Of a stretch of 5,957 nucleotides of DNA, positions 1-5,957 are shown in pieces. A program made the translations under genes and the position numbers. This DNA is from Rhodobiaceae bacterium. Lineage in GTDB: Bacteria > Pseudomonadota > Alphaproteobacteria > Parvibaculales > Parvibaculaceae. The notes below the pieces were generated by a model. The model was given only the letters and a program-made list of their open reading frames with translations. It ran no database searches and was not told the origin of the DNA. Position 1 is the first letter of the stretch. Each line of letters opens with the position of its first letter. Location: contig NVSO02000075.1 in assembly GCA_002401305.2 (NCBI GenBank), positions 1 through 5,957 on the forward strand, read 5' to 3'.

Positions 1-984
1 GCTTTGTGGCCGCAACTTCAAAGAGCTTTGCGTGAGGCTAGAGAGGTCCGCAATGTCAGAAATCAAGCGTTTGAGCATGCGACCATCATCGCGCATCGCC
101 CCCACCAATGTGTCCTGTTTCTCCGTTAAACTTGTCTTGCTAAGCACGTCAGATGCCGTTGCTAAATTGGAGAGCGGGCGGTCAAATTGGCGTACAACCA
201 TATTGAGAAAGTCTTGGCGGCGCTGCTCAGCCTCTTGAGCCTCCTGCCACGCTGCTTTGGCTTCTTCGTGCTTTTTCTGGATCCTGTTATTGGTCTCAAC
301 CATGGCTTCAGCCAAATCTGAGTTTTCAAACTGAAGCCGAATGTTTTCAGCATTGTTCTTCTGTAGCCTGCGCGTCCAACCTCCAAAAAAGGCGACGCAC
401 AGAAAGCCCAACCCACAAATGAATTGCGCATAATTATTCGATGCCAGCAACAGCCCAATAGAGGTGGGTATCCACGCCATGCCAACATAGGACCACATGG
501 CAGGCGGGTATGAATGGCGAGAGAAAACCGTGCTGATGCACACAGAATAGAGAACAATGGAAAACAACGCCTGCAAGACAAAGGGAGCATCGGGCAACCA
601 CATCAGTCCGGCGAGCCCCCACGTTAACCCACTCATCATGCAGCCACGTGCATACCGGTCGGCCCAGCCAATAGGGTCCTCATGCGCTATTTTGCTCTCA
701 GAATGTAAAGTGCGGAGGCGGTTAAAATAGAGTTGAGCAAAGCCTTGGTTCAACAAAAGCGGCAGAATAGTCCACGCTTTCACGTAGGGCAGAAACGGCA
801 CCCAGCACGCGATCAGAACAAGGAACATCAAAATGGATCCGTTGCGCCCCATTGAGAACATCGTCTCAATTTGCCGAGCAACAACGCGTTTAGGAAGCTC
901 TAAACCGCCACTCAGGATGGTTGAACTTTCCGTTTCCGGCGAGAGGTTTAGGCGGTTCTGGTCAGTCTGCACGGTACTCAGCAC
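1..984 (-). CDS. Six-TM membrane sensor, histidine kinase-like with degenerate H-box (3' part off the window)
   Basis: Reading from GTG at 984 gives 328 residues before the left edge, with no stop. I chose this start because GGAGAG (plus-strand 990-995) lies 5 bases before the GTG; an in-frame TGA at 1024-1026 limits any extension. There is no Met before residue 40. Visible parts, in order: a short polar N-terminus; about six hydrophobic segments near residues 50-68, 70-88, 115-131, 134-151, 163-183 and 187-204; a charged, Glu/Gln/Ala-rich probable coiled coil at 209-257; then a HisKA-like helical hairpin from 258. The second helix (about 285-326, including LIxDIxDLSxL at 307-317) resembles HisKA closely. 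In the H-box, FLNMVVRQFDRPL (259-271) aligns without gaps to the usual FLANMSHEIRTPL, which puts Arg265 at the phospho-acceptor His. The ATPase domain, if present, is beyond position 1. It is probably an inner-membrane signalling protein, either a pseudokinase or a highly diverged kinase. Its ligand is unknown. It is transcribed divergently from lysS. Confidence 0.8.
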   Translation of the reverse strand, partial: MLSTVQTDQNRLNLSPETESSTILSGGLELPKRVVARQIETMFSMGRNGSILMFLVLIACWVPFLPYVKAWTILPLLLNQGFAQLYFNRLRTLHSESKIAHEDPIGWADRYARGCMMSGLTWGLAGLMWLPDAPFVLQALFSIVLYSVCISTVFSRHSYPPAMWSYVGMAWIPTSIGLLLASNNYAQFICGLGFLCVAFFGGWTRRLQKNNAENIRLQFENSDLAEAMVETNNRIQKKHEEAKAAWQEAQEAEQRRQDFLNMVVRQFDRPLSNLATASDVLSKTSLTEKQDTLVGAMRDDGRMLKRLISDIADLSSLTQSSLKLRPQS

Positions 985-989
985 AGGCA

Positions 990-995
990 CTCTCC
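990..995 (-). promoter_or_regulatory. Ribosome binding site deciding the GTG start of the sensor gene
   Basis: On the minus strand GGAGAG is followed after 5 bases by GTG (984-982). The reading frame has no upstream ATG, and two other GTG codons are nearby (988-990 and 970-972), so this site is the main reason for choosing 984. Confidence 0.55.
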
Positions 996-1103
996 GTGTT
1001 TCAGCGTCAAAACTGTACGCCAGTCAGAGCTCAAAAATTTAACTAACGGCCGTTGTAATCCGAAGGGGAGAAGCTAGAACAATAGCCTCCCAGCGGACTG
1101 TGA

Positions 1104-1132
1104 TTGACTGGATGCGTCCCAAAGAATAGGGT
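1104..1132 (+). promoter_or_regulatory. Candidate lysS promoter
   Basis: TTGACT matches the -35 consensus at 5 of 6 positions. With a 17-base spacer the -10 is TAGGGT, only 3 of 6. The palindrome at 1131-1140 overlaps the end of the -10. The match is weak on the -10 side, and transcription start data would be needed to confirm it. Confidence 0.3.
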
Positions 1133-1177
1133 CCCGGGACTTTACAAAGCTTTAAAGCAACCAACGGACTTAGACAC

Positions 1178-2821
1178 ATGTCAGATCAGTCACCTTCTGC
1201 CGCGCAAGCGGCCTTTGACGTTTCAACAGCAGCCCTTAAAGAACAAGCTGCCGATAGCAAGGCATGGCCTTTCGAGGAAGCTCGTAAGCTATTGAAGCGG
1301 TTGGAGAAAAAAGGTGGTGAGACCAAAGAAGTCCTGTTCGAAACAGGCTATGGCCCCAGCGGTTTGCCCCATATTGGTACATTCGGCGAGGTCGCGCGGA
1401 CTTCAATGGTTCGCCATGCTTTTACGTTGCTGGCGCCGGGCGTGCCGACCAAATTGCTCTGCTTTTCAGACGATAAAGATGGCTTACGCAAAGTGCCGGG
1501 CAATGTGCCCAATCCAGAGCTGCTGGAAAAGCACCTCAATATGCCTCTGTCGGTCGTGCCAGATCCCTTTGGCACCCATGAGAGCTTTGGGGCGCACAAC
1601 AATGCGCGCTTGCGGGCATTCCTAGATTCATTCGGCTTTGACTATGAATTCGCCAGCGCCAGCGAATATTATAGCGCGGGCCGCTTTGACGATATGCTCA
1701 TTCGGATTTTGGAACGCTTTGACAGCGTTCTCGACATTATGTTGCCGACTTTGCGCCAAGAGCGTCGCGGCACCTACAGCCCGATTTTGCCAATCTCGCC
1801 GCACAGCGGGCAGGTGCTCTACGTACCGTTGCTCGAGCGTAACGCCGAAACCGGCATGGTGGTGTTTGAAGACCCAACCAATGGCAATGCGAAGACTGAA
1901 ATCTCCGTCAAAGGCGGCGCCTGCAAATTGCAATGGAAGGCCGACTGGGCCATGCGCTGGGCAGCGCTTAAAGTGGATTATGAAATGTCAGGCAAAGACC
2001 TGATTGATTCAGTGAAGCTGTCCAACAAAATTTGCCGGGCTTTGGGTGAGACCCCTCCTGAAGGTTTCAACTACGAACTCTTTCTCGATGAAAAAGGCGA
2101 GAAGATTTCCAAAACTAAAGGCAATGGCCTCTCCATCGATGATTGGTTGCGCTATGCAAGTCCTGAAAGCTTGCAGCTCTTCATGTATCAATCGCCTCGC
2201 AAAGCCAAGCGGCTACACTTCGATGTGATCCCGAAGAATGTGGATGAATATTTGGCGCATTTGAATGGCTACAAAGGCCAAGATGCCAAAAAACGCTTGA
2301 GCAATCCCGTCTGGCACCTGCATGAAGGCACCCCGCCTGAATCAGAGCTGTCGATCACCTTTGCTTTGCTGCTCAATCTTGTGAGTGCAGCGCACACGGA
2401 TGATCCCGTTGCTTTGTGGAGCTTCATCCAGCGCTATGCGCCAGAAGCAACACCGGAAACGCATCCTAAGCTTGATAAAATGGTTGGCTACGCAATCAAC
2501 TATTTCACAGATTTTGTGAAGCCCAACAAAACCTTCAGAGCGGCAAACGAACAAGAGAACGCTGCCTTTGCTGATTTGGCAGACAAATTGTCGGAAATTG
2601 ACCCGTCGTTGCCTGCAGAAGAAATTCAAAACATCGTCTATGCGGTGGGCAAAGAGCACGAATTTGAAAACTTACGGAACTGGTTCAAAGCTCTGTACGA
2701 AGTGTTGCTGGGTGAAAGCCAAGGACCTCGGTTTGGCTCCTTTGTGGCTCTATACGGTGTAAAAGAGAGTGTTTCACTCTTGCGCCGTGCAGTTGCCGGA
2801 GAAGATCTTTCAGCGGCTTAG
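1178..2821 (+). CDS. lysS: Lysyl-tRNA synthetase, class I
   Basis: This 547-residue cytoplasmic enzyme charges tRNA-Lys with lysine using ATP. It is the class I (Rossmann-fold, archaeal-type) form, not the class II LysRS of most bacteria; the gene is also called lysK. The HIGH-type signature is HIGT at residues 65-68 within [13 protein letters not shown], and the KMSKS-type signature is KISKT at 309-313 within [13 protein letters not shown]. Between them lie conserved blocks such as [11 protein letters not shown] (about 97-107) and the MSGKDLIDS segment (about 270-278). The C-terminal third is predicted helical, as expected for the anticodon-binding helical domain. The length is normal for alphaproteobacterial members. 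ATG 1178 has only a weak upstream GGA (1166-1168), but the first 30 residues look like a plausible flexible N-terminus. The gene is intact and apparently transcribed alone, divergent from the sensor gene. Confidence 0.97.
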   Translation: MSDQSPSAAQAAFDVSTAALKEQAADSKAWPFEEARKLLKRLEKKGGETKEVLFETGYGPSGLPHIGTFGEVARTSMVRHAFTLLAPGVPTKLLCFSDDKDGLRKVPGNVPNPELLEKHLNMPLSVVPDPFGTHESFGAHNNARLRAFLDSFGFDYEFASASEYYSAGRFDDMLIRILERFDSVLDIMLPTLRQERRGTYSPILPISPHSGQVLYVPLLERNAETGMVVFEDPTNGNAKTEISVKGGACKLQWKADWAMRWAALKVDYEMSGKDLIDSVKLSNKICRALGETPPEGFNYELFLDEKGEKISKTKGNGLSIDDWLRYASPESLQLFMYQSPRKAKRLHFDVIPKNVDEYLAHLNGYKGQDAKKRLSNPVWHLHEGTPPESELSITFALLLNLVSAAHTDDPVALWSFIQRYAPEATPETHPKLDKMVGYAINYFTDFVKPNKTFRAANEQENAAFADLADKLSEIDPSLPAEEIQNIVYAVGKEHEFENLRNWFKALYEVLLGESQGPRFGSFVALYGVKESVSLLRRAVAGEDLSAA

Positions 2822-2851
2822 GGAACCAAGCCCAAAGATCAGTATTGTGAG

Positions 2852-2890
2852 AGCAGGGAGGGTGCCAAACGGTGTCCTCCCTTGCTGTTT
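2852..2890 (+). terminator. Possible weak intrinsic terminator after lysS
   Basis: AGCAGGGAGG (2852-2861) pairs with CCTCCCTTGCT (2876-2886), with one bulged T and a 14-base loop. The stem is strong, but it is followed only by GTTT (2887-2890) rather than a real T-tract. Termination may be inefficient or partly Rho-dependent. The hairpin sits 30 bases after the lysS stop, a sensible place for a 3' end. Confidence 0.4.
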
Positions 2891-2909
2891 GAGGGCCAAG
2901 GGATATAGT
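2882..2909 (+). promoter_or_regulatory. Candidate promoter for the DUF952-pyrD pair
   Basis: TATAGT at 2904-2909 matches the -10 consensus at 5 of 6 positions. With a 16-base spacer the -35 is TTGCTG (2882-2887), matching only TTG. Transcription would begin near 2916, leaving a leader of roughly 45 bases before the ATG at 2960. The -35 falls in the 3' arm of the lysS hairpin. Confidence 0.3.
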
Positions 2910-2959
2910 GCGCCCAAGCCCCAATCTCATGCCGATTAGACACTTTGGATGGATCGCTG

Positions 2960-3349
2960 ATGACCCCGAAAATCTACAAAATTATCAGTAAGTCAGAATG
3001 GCAAAGAGCCGAAACCGCCGGTGTCTTTAAAGGCGTGGCGATTGATTTGACCGATGGCTACATTCATTTTTCGACCGCAGCACAAGCCGCAGAGACCGCA
3101 GCCAAACATTTTGCGGGCAAGACGGACCTTTTGTTGATCACGGTAAACCCTGATGAATTGACCCAAAGCCTCAAATGGGAACCGTCTCGCGGTGGCGCGC
3201 TCTTCCCTCATCTCTATGGAGATTTGAATATGGACGCAGTGGAAGACAAAACAGCCCTGCCGCTCAATGCGGACGGCGCGCATATTTTTCCAGCATCGTT
3301 TCAAAAGCTGGCGACTACTGTCCAAACAATCAAGGAGACGGGACAATGA
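2960..3349 (+). CDS. DUF952 family protein
   Basis: This 129-residue predicted cytoplasmic protein has no signal peptide or membrane segment. Family-typical blocks are IYKI near residue 5, the TDGYIHFST segment (31-39), LLLITVNPDEL (57-67), LKWEPSRGGALFPHLYG (71-87), and the ending with LPLNADG (100-106). I chose ATG 2960 because it begins MTPKIYKI, has GGA 6 bases upstream, and gives the usual family length; a TTG at 2945 would add five unconserved residues. From memory, DUF952 falls in the ADP-ribosyltransferase-like fold superfamily, and His36 with the following Ser/Thr would fit the NAD-binding His of that fold; this is inference and no activity is established here. The stop overlaps the pyrD start by ATGA, and an AAGGAG inside its 3' end serves pyrD, so the two are translationally coupled. 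Confidence 0.9.
   Translation: MTPKIYKIISKSEWQRAETAGVFKGVAIDLTDGYIHFSTAAQAAETAAKHFAGKTDLLLITVNPDELTQSLKWEPSRGGALFPHLYGDLNMDAVEDKTALPLNADGAHIFPASFQKLATTVQTIKETGQ
3332..3337 (+). promoter_or_regulatory. pyrD ribosome binding site inside the DUF952 gene
   Basis: A strong AAGGAG lies 8 bases before ATG 3346 and 11 bases before ATG 3349. The spacing favours the first ATG of the tandem ATGATG. Confidence 0.7.
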
Positions 3350-4395
3350 TGGGACCTCTGTTCAAACTGGCGCGCCCCATTCTTATGTCGCTCGAACCTG
3401 AGCAAGCGCACGGACTAACGCTAGCAGGTTTAAAAACCGGATTGTTTCCTAAGGCATGTGCCGCCGCCCCTTCTCTGGCAACAACAGTGTGCGGCCTCGA
3501 TTTTCCAAACCCCATCGGCATTGCAGCTGGCTTCGACAAAAATGGCGAAGTGCCTGATGCCCTGTTGCGCCTTGGTTGTGGCTACGCAGAAGTGGGGTCG
3601 ACCACGCCTAAGCCGCAAAAGGGAAACCCAACCCCGCGCATCTTCCGTTTGCCCGAAGCCGATGCAGTGATCAATCGTCTCGGCTTTAACAATCAAGGCC
3701 ACTTGGCCATGAAACGCAATATGAAGGACCGTCAGGGGCGTCCCGGCATTGTCGGCGTCAATTTGGGTGCGAACAAAGATACGGAAGATAAAGCCGAAGA
3801 TTATGTGCTGGGGATTGATGCCTTCGAGGGCATGGCGTCCTACTTCACCATCAACGTTTCGTCTCCCAACACGCCGGGCCTGCGTTCCCTGCAAGGTCGC
3901 CAAGCTTTGCAAGACCTTGTGGGCCGCGTCTTAGAAGCACGTATCAGCAGGGTGCCGGTGTTCTTAAAAATCGCACCTGATTTAACAGCTGATGACCGTC
4001 AAGACATTGCCGATGTGGCGCTGGAAAGCGGCATTGATGCGCTGATCATTTCCAACACCACGATTGCACGTCAAGGCTTGGTCGAGGGGGCCGTGGCGCA
4101 AGAAACTGGCGGGCTCTCGGGGCGTCCCTTGTTTGCGATGTCTACCCAAGTGCTCAGCGACATGCGCCAATTGACCAAAGGTAAAGTGCCTTTGATCGGC
4201 GTGGGCGGCATTAGTTCGGGCGCAGACGCTTACACAAAAATTCGGGCAGGGGCGAGCTTGGTGCAGCTCTACACCGCCATGATCTACCAAGGCCCAGCGC
4301 TGATCATGCAGATCCGCCGCGACTTGGAAAAACTATTGGCACGAGATGGCTTCAGTTCTGTTACTGATGCTGTTGGGGCAGATGTCCCCGTCTAA
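3346..4395 (+). CDS. pyrD: Dihydroorotate dehydrogenase (quinone), class 2
   Basis: PyrD oxidises dihydroorotate to orotate, the fourth step of UMP synthesis, using FMN and passing electrons to membrane quinone. From ATG 3346 it is 349 residues, normal for class 2. The N-terminal part (about 1-45) matches the quinone-tunnel, membrane-associating extension that separates class 2 from cytosolic class 1. Conserved blocks follow: NPIGIAAGFDKNGE (55-68), VGSTTPKPQKGNPTPR (83-98), NRLGFNNQG (110-118) and INVSSPNTPGLR (169-180). The second Ser of that last block, Ser173, corresponds to the catalytic base (Ser175 in E. coli, from memory); class 1 enzymes have Cys there. The C-terminal half has the SNTT and GVGGISSGADA phosphate-binding segments for FMN, then ASLVQLYTAMIYQGP. 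Start choice: 3346 overlaps the DUF952 stop and has the better ribosome-site spacing. The gene is intact, and no attenuator or PyrR-type leader is visible. Confidence 0.97.
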   Translation: MMGPLFKLARPILMSLEPEQAHGLTLAGLKTGLFPKACAAAPSLATTVCGLDFPNPIGIAAGFDKNGEVPDALLRLGCGYAEVGSTTPKPQKGNPTPRIFRLPEADAVINRLGFNNQGHLAMKRNMKDRQGRPGIVGVNLGANKDTEDKAEDYVLGIDAFEGMASYFTINVSSPNTPGLRSLQGRQALQDLVGRVLEARISRVPVFLKIAPDLTADDRQDIADVALESGIDALIISNTTIARQGLVEGAVAQETGGLSGRPLFAMSTQVLSDMRQLTKGKVPLIGVGGISSGADAYTKIRAGASLVQLYTAMIYQGPALIMQIRRDLEKLLARDGFSSVTDAVGADVPV

Positions 4396-4449
4396 AAGTC
4401 TCTTAGGCGACTATCAGAAATTACGATTTATAAGTTATAGGAGTTTATT
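4396..4449 (+). other. Short AT-rich spacer between pyrD and the ArsC-like gene, with ribosome site
   Basis: The 54-base gap ends in TAGGAG (4438-4443), 6 bases before ATG 4450, a good ribosome binding site. There is no convincing terminator: the only inverted repeat is a 4-base AGTC/GACT. Read-through from pyrD is therefore likely. Confidence 0.5.
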
Positions 4450-4797
4450 ATGAGCGTTACCATTTATCACAATCCCCGGTGTTCTAAGTCTCGCCAAACG
4501 CTCAAATTGCTGGAAGAAAAAGGCCTTGAGCCAAAGGTGATCCTCTATTTGGAAACACCGCCAACGCCAGATGAGCTGTTAGAAATTCTGATCATGATGG
4601 ACAAGGGCGCACGCGACATCATCCGTAAAAGCGAAGCGCCGTATAAAGAATTGGAACTGAGTGATCCAAGCTTAGACGATGATGCTTTGGTGCAAGCCAT
4701 GTGCGGCAACCCCGTGCTGATCGAGCGCCCCATTGTTGTGAACGACGACAAAGCAGCGATTGGTCGTCCACCAGAAAACGTCTTGGCAATTCTTTAA
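4450..4797 (+). CDS. ArsC-family thioredoxin-fold reductase, YfgD-type
   Basis: This 115-residue cytoplasmic protein is of the ArsC/Spx thioredoxin-fold family. The N-terminus IYHNPRCSKSR carries the single active-site Cys11. The three arginines that bind arsenate in E. coli plasmid ArsC (Cys12, Arg60, Arg94, Arg107) are all present, shifted by one: Arg59, Arg93 in ERPIVV and Arg106 in IGRPPE. The short length, the NPRCSKSR motif, and an end at GRPPENVLAIL without the C-terminal extension of plasmid ArsC place it closest to E. coli YfgD. Family annotation is glutaredoxin-dependent arsenate reductase, but for YfgD-like chromosomal proteins arsenate detoxification is often unproven. No arsR, arsB or acr3 gene is adjacent. 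It may be cotranscribed with pyrD. Its TAA stop interlocks with that of the convergent MATE gene. Confidence 0.9.
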   Translation: MSVTIYHNPRCSKSRQTLKLLEEKGLEPKVILYLETPPTPDELLEILIMMDKGARDIIRKSEAPYKELELSDPSLDDDALVQAMCGNPVLIERPIVVNDDKAAIGRPPENVLAIL

Positions 4798-5957
4798 GCC
4801 AGTGTTGGAACACTGCGGCGCAGGCGAGGGTAATAAAGCCCCAACGCCAGCGCCCGCCCAACATTAAACAGCACAAGGGCGGCCCACAGCCCGTGGTTGC
4901 CATAAGGCGTGAGCACCCAAAAACTCGCAAAGAACAGGGCAAGTGAGGCGAACGCCGTATTGCGCATGTCAACGGTTCGCACCGCCCCAATAAAAATACC
5001 GTCCAATTGATAACACCAAACCGAAAGCACCGGCAGCGCTGCCGCCCAGCCAAGGTAGGTAGTGGCAAGCGCACGTACCTCCAAATTGACAGTCATCAGG
5101 GCGATGAAATTAGGGCCTTGAAACCAAAACAGGGCTGATACCACCAGGGATGTGGCAAAGGCCCAAAACGTCGACAACCGCACTGCCGCGTCGAAGCGGC
5201 GCCGGTCTCGGCTGCCAAACGCCTCCCCAATAAAGGCTTCAGCGGCAAACGCATATCCATCCAAAAAATAGGCCGAGATGGCAACAAGCTGCAGCAAGAT
5301 GGCATTGGCAGCCAGCAACTCATTGCCTTGGCGCGCGCCTTCCAACGTGAAAAAAGCAAAGGCCGACATCAACAATAAGGTGCGGATCATGATGTCGCGG
5401 TTGACGGAGAGGGTTTGCCAGACCTTATCGCGGGCAATAATCAAGTCTTTCTGCCAAGTGCCGTCAACGTTCTTGAGCACAAAAAAGGCGATCCCGAGCC
5501 CCACAAATGCAGCACTGGTTTCCGCGATCACTGTGCCCAGTGCAACTCCTTCAACGCCCCAGCCCCATTGCAAGACGAAGAGGGCGTCGAGCCCCACATT
5601 CATGCCGTTCAAATAGACCGTCAACAACAGCGCCAATCCACTGCGTTGCTGCCCAAGCAGCCAGCCGATCAATGCATAATTGGCAAGTGTGAAAGGGGCT
5701 GACCAAATGCGAATATCAAAATAGCTTTGGGCAAGCAGCTTTGCGTCTGGCTCCCCCTGTATGAGGTTGAAGCTTAAGGCTTTCAACGGGGTTTGGGCCA
5801 GCCAACAAAGGGCGCCTAGGAATGCGGCAATCAGTAAAGCCCGCCCGAGCGTAGCCCGCAATTCATCGCCGTCACCCGCGCCGTAAGCTTGCGCCACCAA
5901 CCCAGTGGTGCCCATGCGCAAAAACCCAAAGGCCCAAAATAGAAAAGTGAAAATCAA
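4794..5957 (-). CDS. MATE-family efflux transporter, DinF subfamily (5' end off the window)
   Basis: An open frame of 387 residues ends at TAA 4796-4794 and runs off the right edge; the first visible codon (TTG) is probably internal. By comparison with usual DinF-type lengths (about 440-450) some 55-65 N-terminal residues, containing the first membrane helix and more, are missing. In visible numbering the DinF-type signatures are FLRMGTTGLVAQAYGA (12-27), NVGLDALFV (120-128), NRDIMIRTL (186-194) and LDGYAFAAEAFIGEAFG (232-248). Many hydrophobic helices follow the two-bundle MATE plan, with the central loop near 161-190. MATE proteins export drugs, toxic organics or metabolites from the inner membrane using Na+ or H+ gradients; the substrate cannot be told here. 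No SOS box can be assessed because the promoter is outside. It converges on the ArsC-like gene with no intergenic space. Confidence 0.92.
   Translation of the reverse strand: MIFTFLFWAFGFLRMGTTGLVAQAYGAGDGDELRATLGRALLIAAFLGALCWLAQTPLKALSFNLIQGEPDAKLLAQSYFDIRIWSAPFTLANYALIGWLLGQQRSGLALLLTVYLNGMNVGLDALFVLQWGWGVEGVALGTVIAETSAAFVGLGIAFFVLKNVDGTWQKDLIIARDKVWQTLSVNRDIMIRTLLLMSAFAFFTLEGARQGNELLAANAILLQLVAISAYFLDGYAFAAEAFIGEAFGSRDRRRFDAAVRLSTFWAFATSLVVSALFWFQGPNFIALMTVNLEVRALATTYLGWAAALPVLSVWCYQLDGIFIGAVRTVDMRNTAFASLALFFASFWVLTPYGNHGLWAALVLFNVGRALALGLYYPRLRRSVPTLA

Larger units (their letters stand above)
985..1177. other. Divergent intergenic region between the sensor gene and lysS
   Basis: This 193-base stretch must hold the promoters of both flanking genes. 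It contains two perfect 10-base palindromes, AACGGCCGTT at 1045-1054 and GTCCCGGGAC at 1131-1140, plus AAAGCTTT at 1146-1153. GTCCC also occurs as a direct copy at 1116-1120. On the plus strand TTGACT (1104-1109) followed after 17 bases by TAGGGT (1127-1132) is the best promoter-like pair for lysS. I found no clear sigma70-like pair for the sensor gene, and no ORF, tRNA or recognisable riboswitch here. Confidence 0.6.

Noticed and set aside
162..622. Open frames of 142 and 62 codons on the minus strand within the sensor gene
   Set aside because: They read the same DNA as the sensor in other frames. Their translations are rich in Cys, Arg and Trp without domain pattern, whereas the chosen frame gives clear membrane helices, a coiled coil and a HisKA-like region.
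1111..1140. Alternative pairing of the repeated GTCCC and GGG segments as a riboswitch or attenuator for lysS
   Set aside because: The stems are only 3-5 base pairs, there is no T-tract, and the segment probably overlaps the promoter, so it may not be transcribed. Class I LysRS genes are not known to me to use such a leader.
2685..2930. Minus-strand open frame of 81 codons across the lysS 3' end and downstream spacer
   Set aside because: Most of it is antisense to the conserved end of lysS. It has no ribosome site or recognisable domain, and it runs through the hairpin.
3175..3345. A longer pyrD with a 57-residue N-terminal extension starting inside the DUF952 gene
   Set aside because: The extra residues overlap the conserved DUF952 coding frame and lack PyrD similarity, while ATG 3346 has a strong AAGGAG at good spacing and gives the normal family length.
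4429..4434. TATAAG as a -10 element for a separate promoter of the ArsC-like gene
   Set aside because: No acceptable -35 lies 16-18 bases upstream, and a start about 7 bases downstream would cut through the ribosome binding site at 4438-4443.
1..5957. An undescribed defence, mobile or biosynthetic system spanning the window
   Set aside because: All six coding regions can be placed in familiar families or architectures, with housekeeping-type spacing and similar base composition by eye. No direct repeats, integrase, transposase or toxin-antitoxin pattern was seen.

Overview
The window looks like ordinary chromosomal core sequence from an alphaproteobacterium, with roughly 50% GC by eye. The main clues are a class I (archaeal-type) lysyl-tRNA synthetase, which among bacteria is typical of Alphaproteobacteria and spirochaetes, and a DUF952 gene fused by overlap to a class 2 pyrD, an arrangement I recall from alphaproteobacterial genomes. 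I see no insertion sequence, tRNA, rRNA, CRISPR array, prophage or plasmid module. I would not assign genus or order from this sequence.

Layout. Positions 984 to 1 (minus strand, running off the left edge) encode the N-terminal 328 residues of a six-helix membrane sensor of the histidine kinase type. The HisKA-like region ends at the window edge, and its H-box has Arg where the phospho-acceptor His is expected. A divergent intergenic region of 193 bases, holding two 10-base perfect palindromes, separates it from lysS (1178-2821, plus). After lysS come a weak hairpin (possible terminator) and a candidate promoter. Next is a coupled pair: a DUF952 protein (2960-3349) and pyrD (3346-4395), sharing an ATGA overlap. 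After 54 bases comes a YfgD-type ArsC-family reductase (4450-4797). Its stop codon interlocks with that of a convergent DinF-type MATE exporter gene (4794 to beyond 5957, minus), whose N-terminus lies outside the window.

How the genes relate. lysS serves translation and pyrD serves pyrimidine synthesis, feeding electrons to quinone. The DUF952 protein is expressed with PyrD, but its role is unknown. The ArsC-like protein is a small thioredoxin-fold oxidoreductase and the MATE protein is a multidrug or metabolite exporter; nothing ties these two to one pathway beyond adjacency. I found no convincing undescribed system. The item most worth following up is the sensor with the degenerate H-box.
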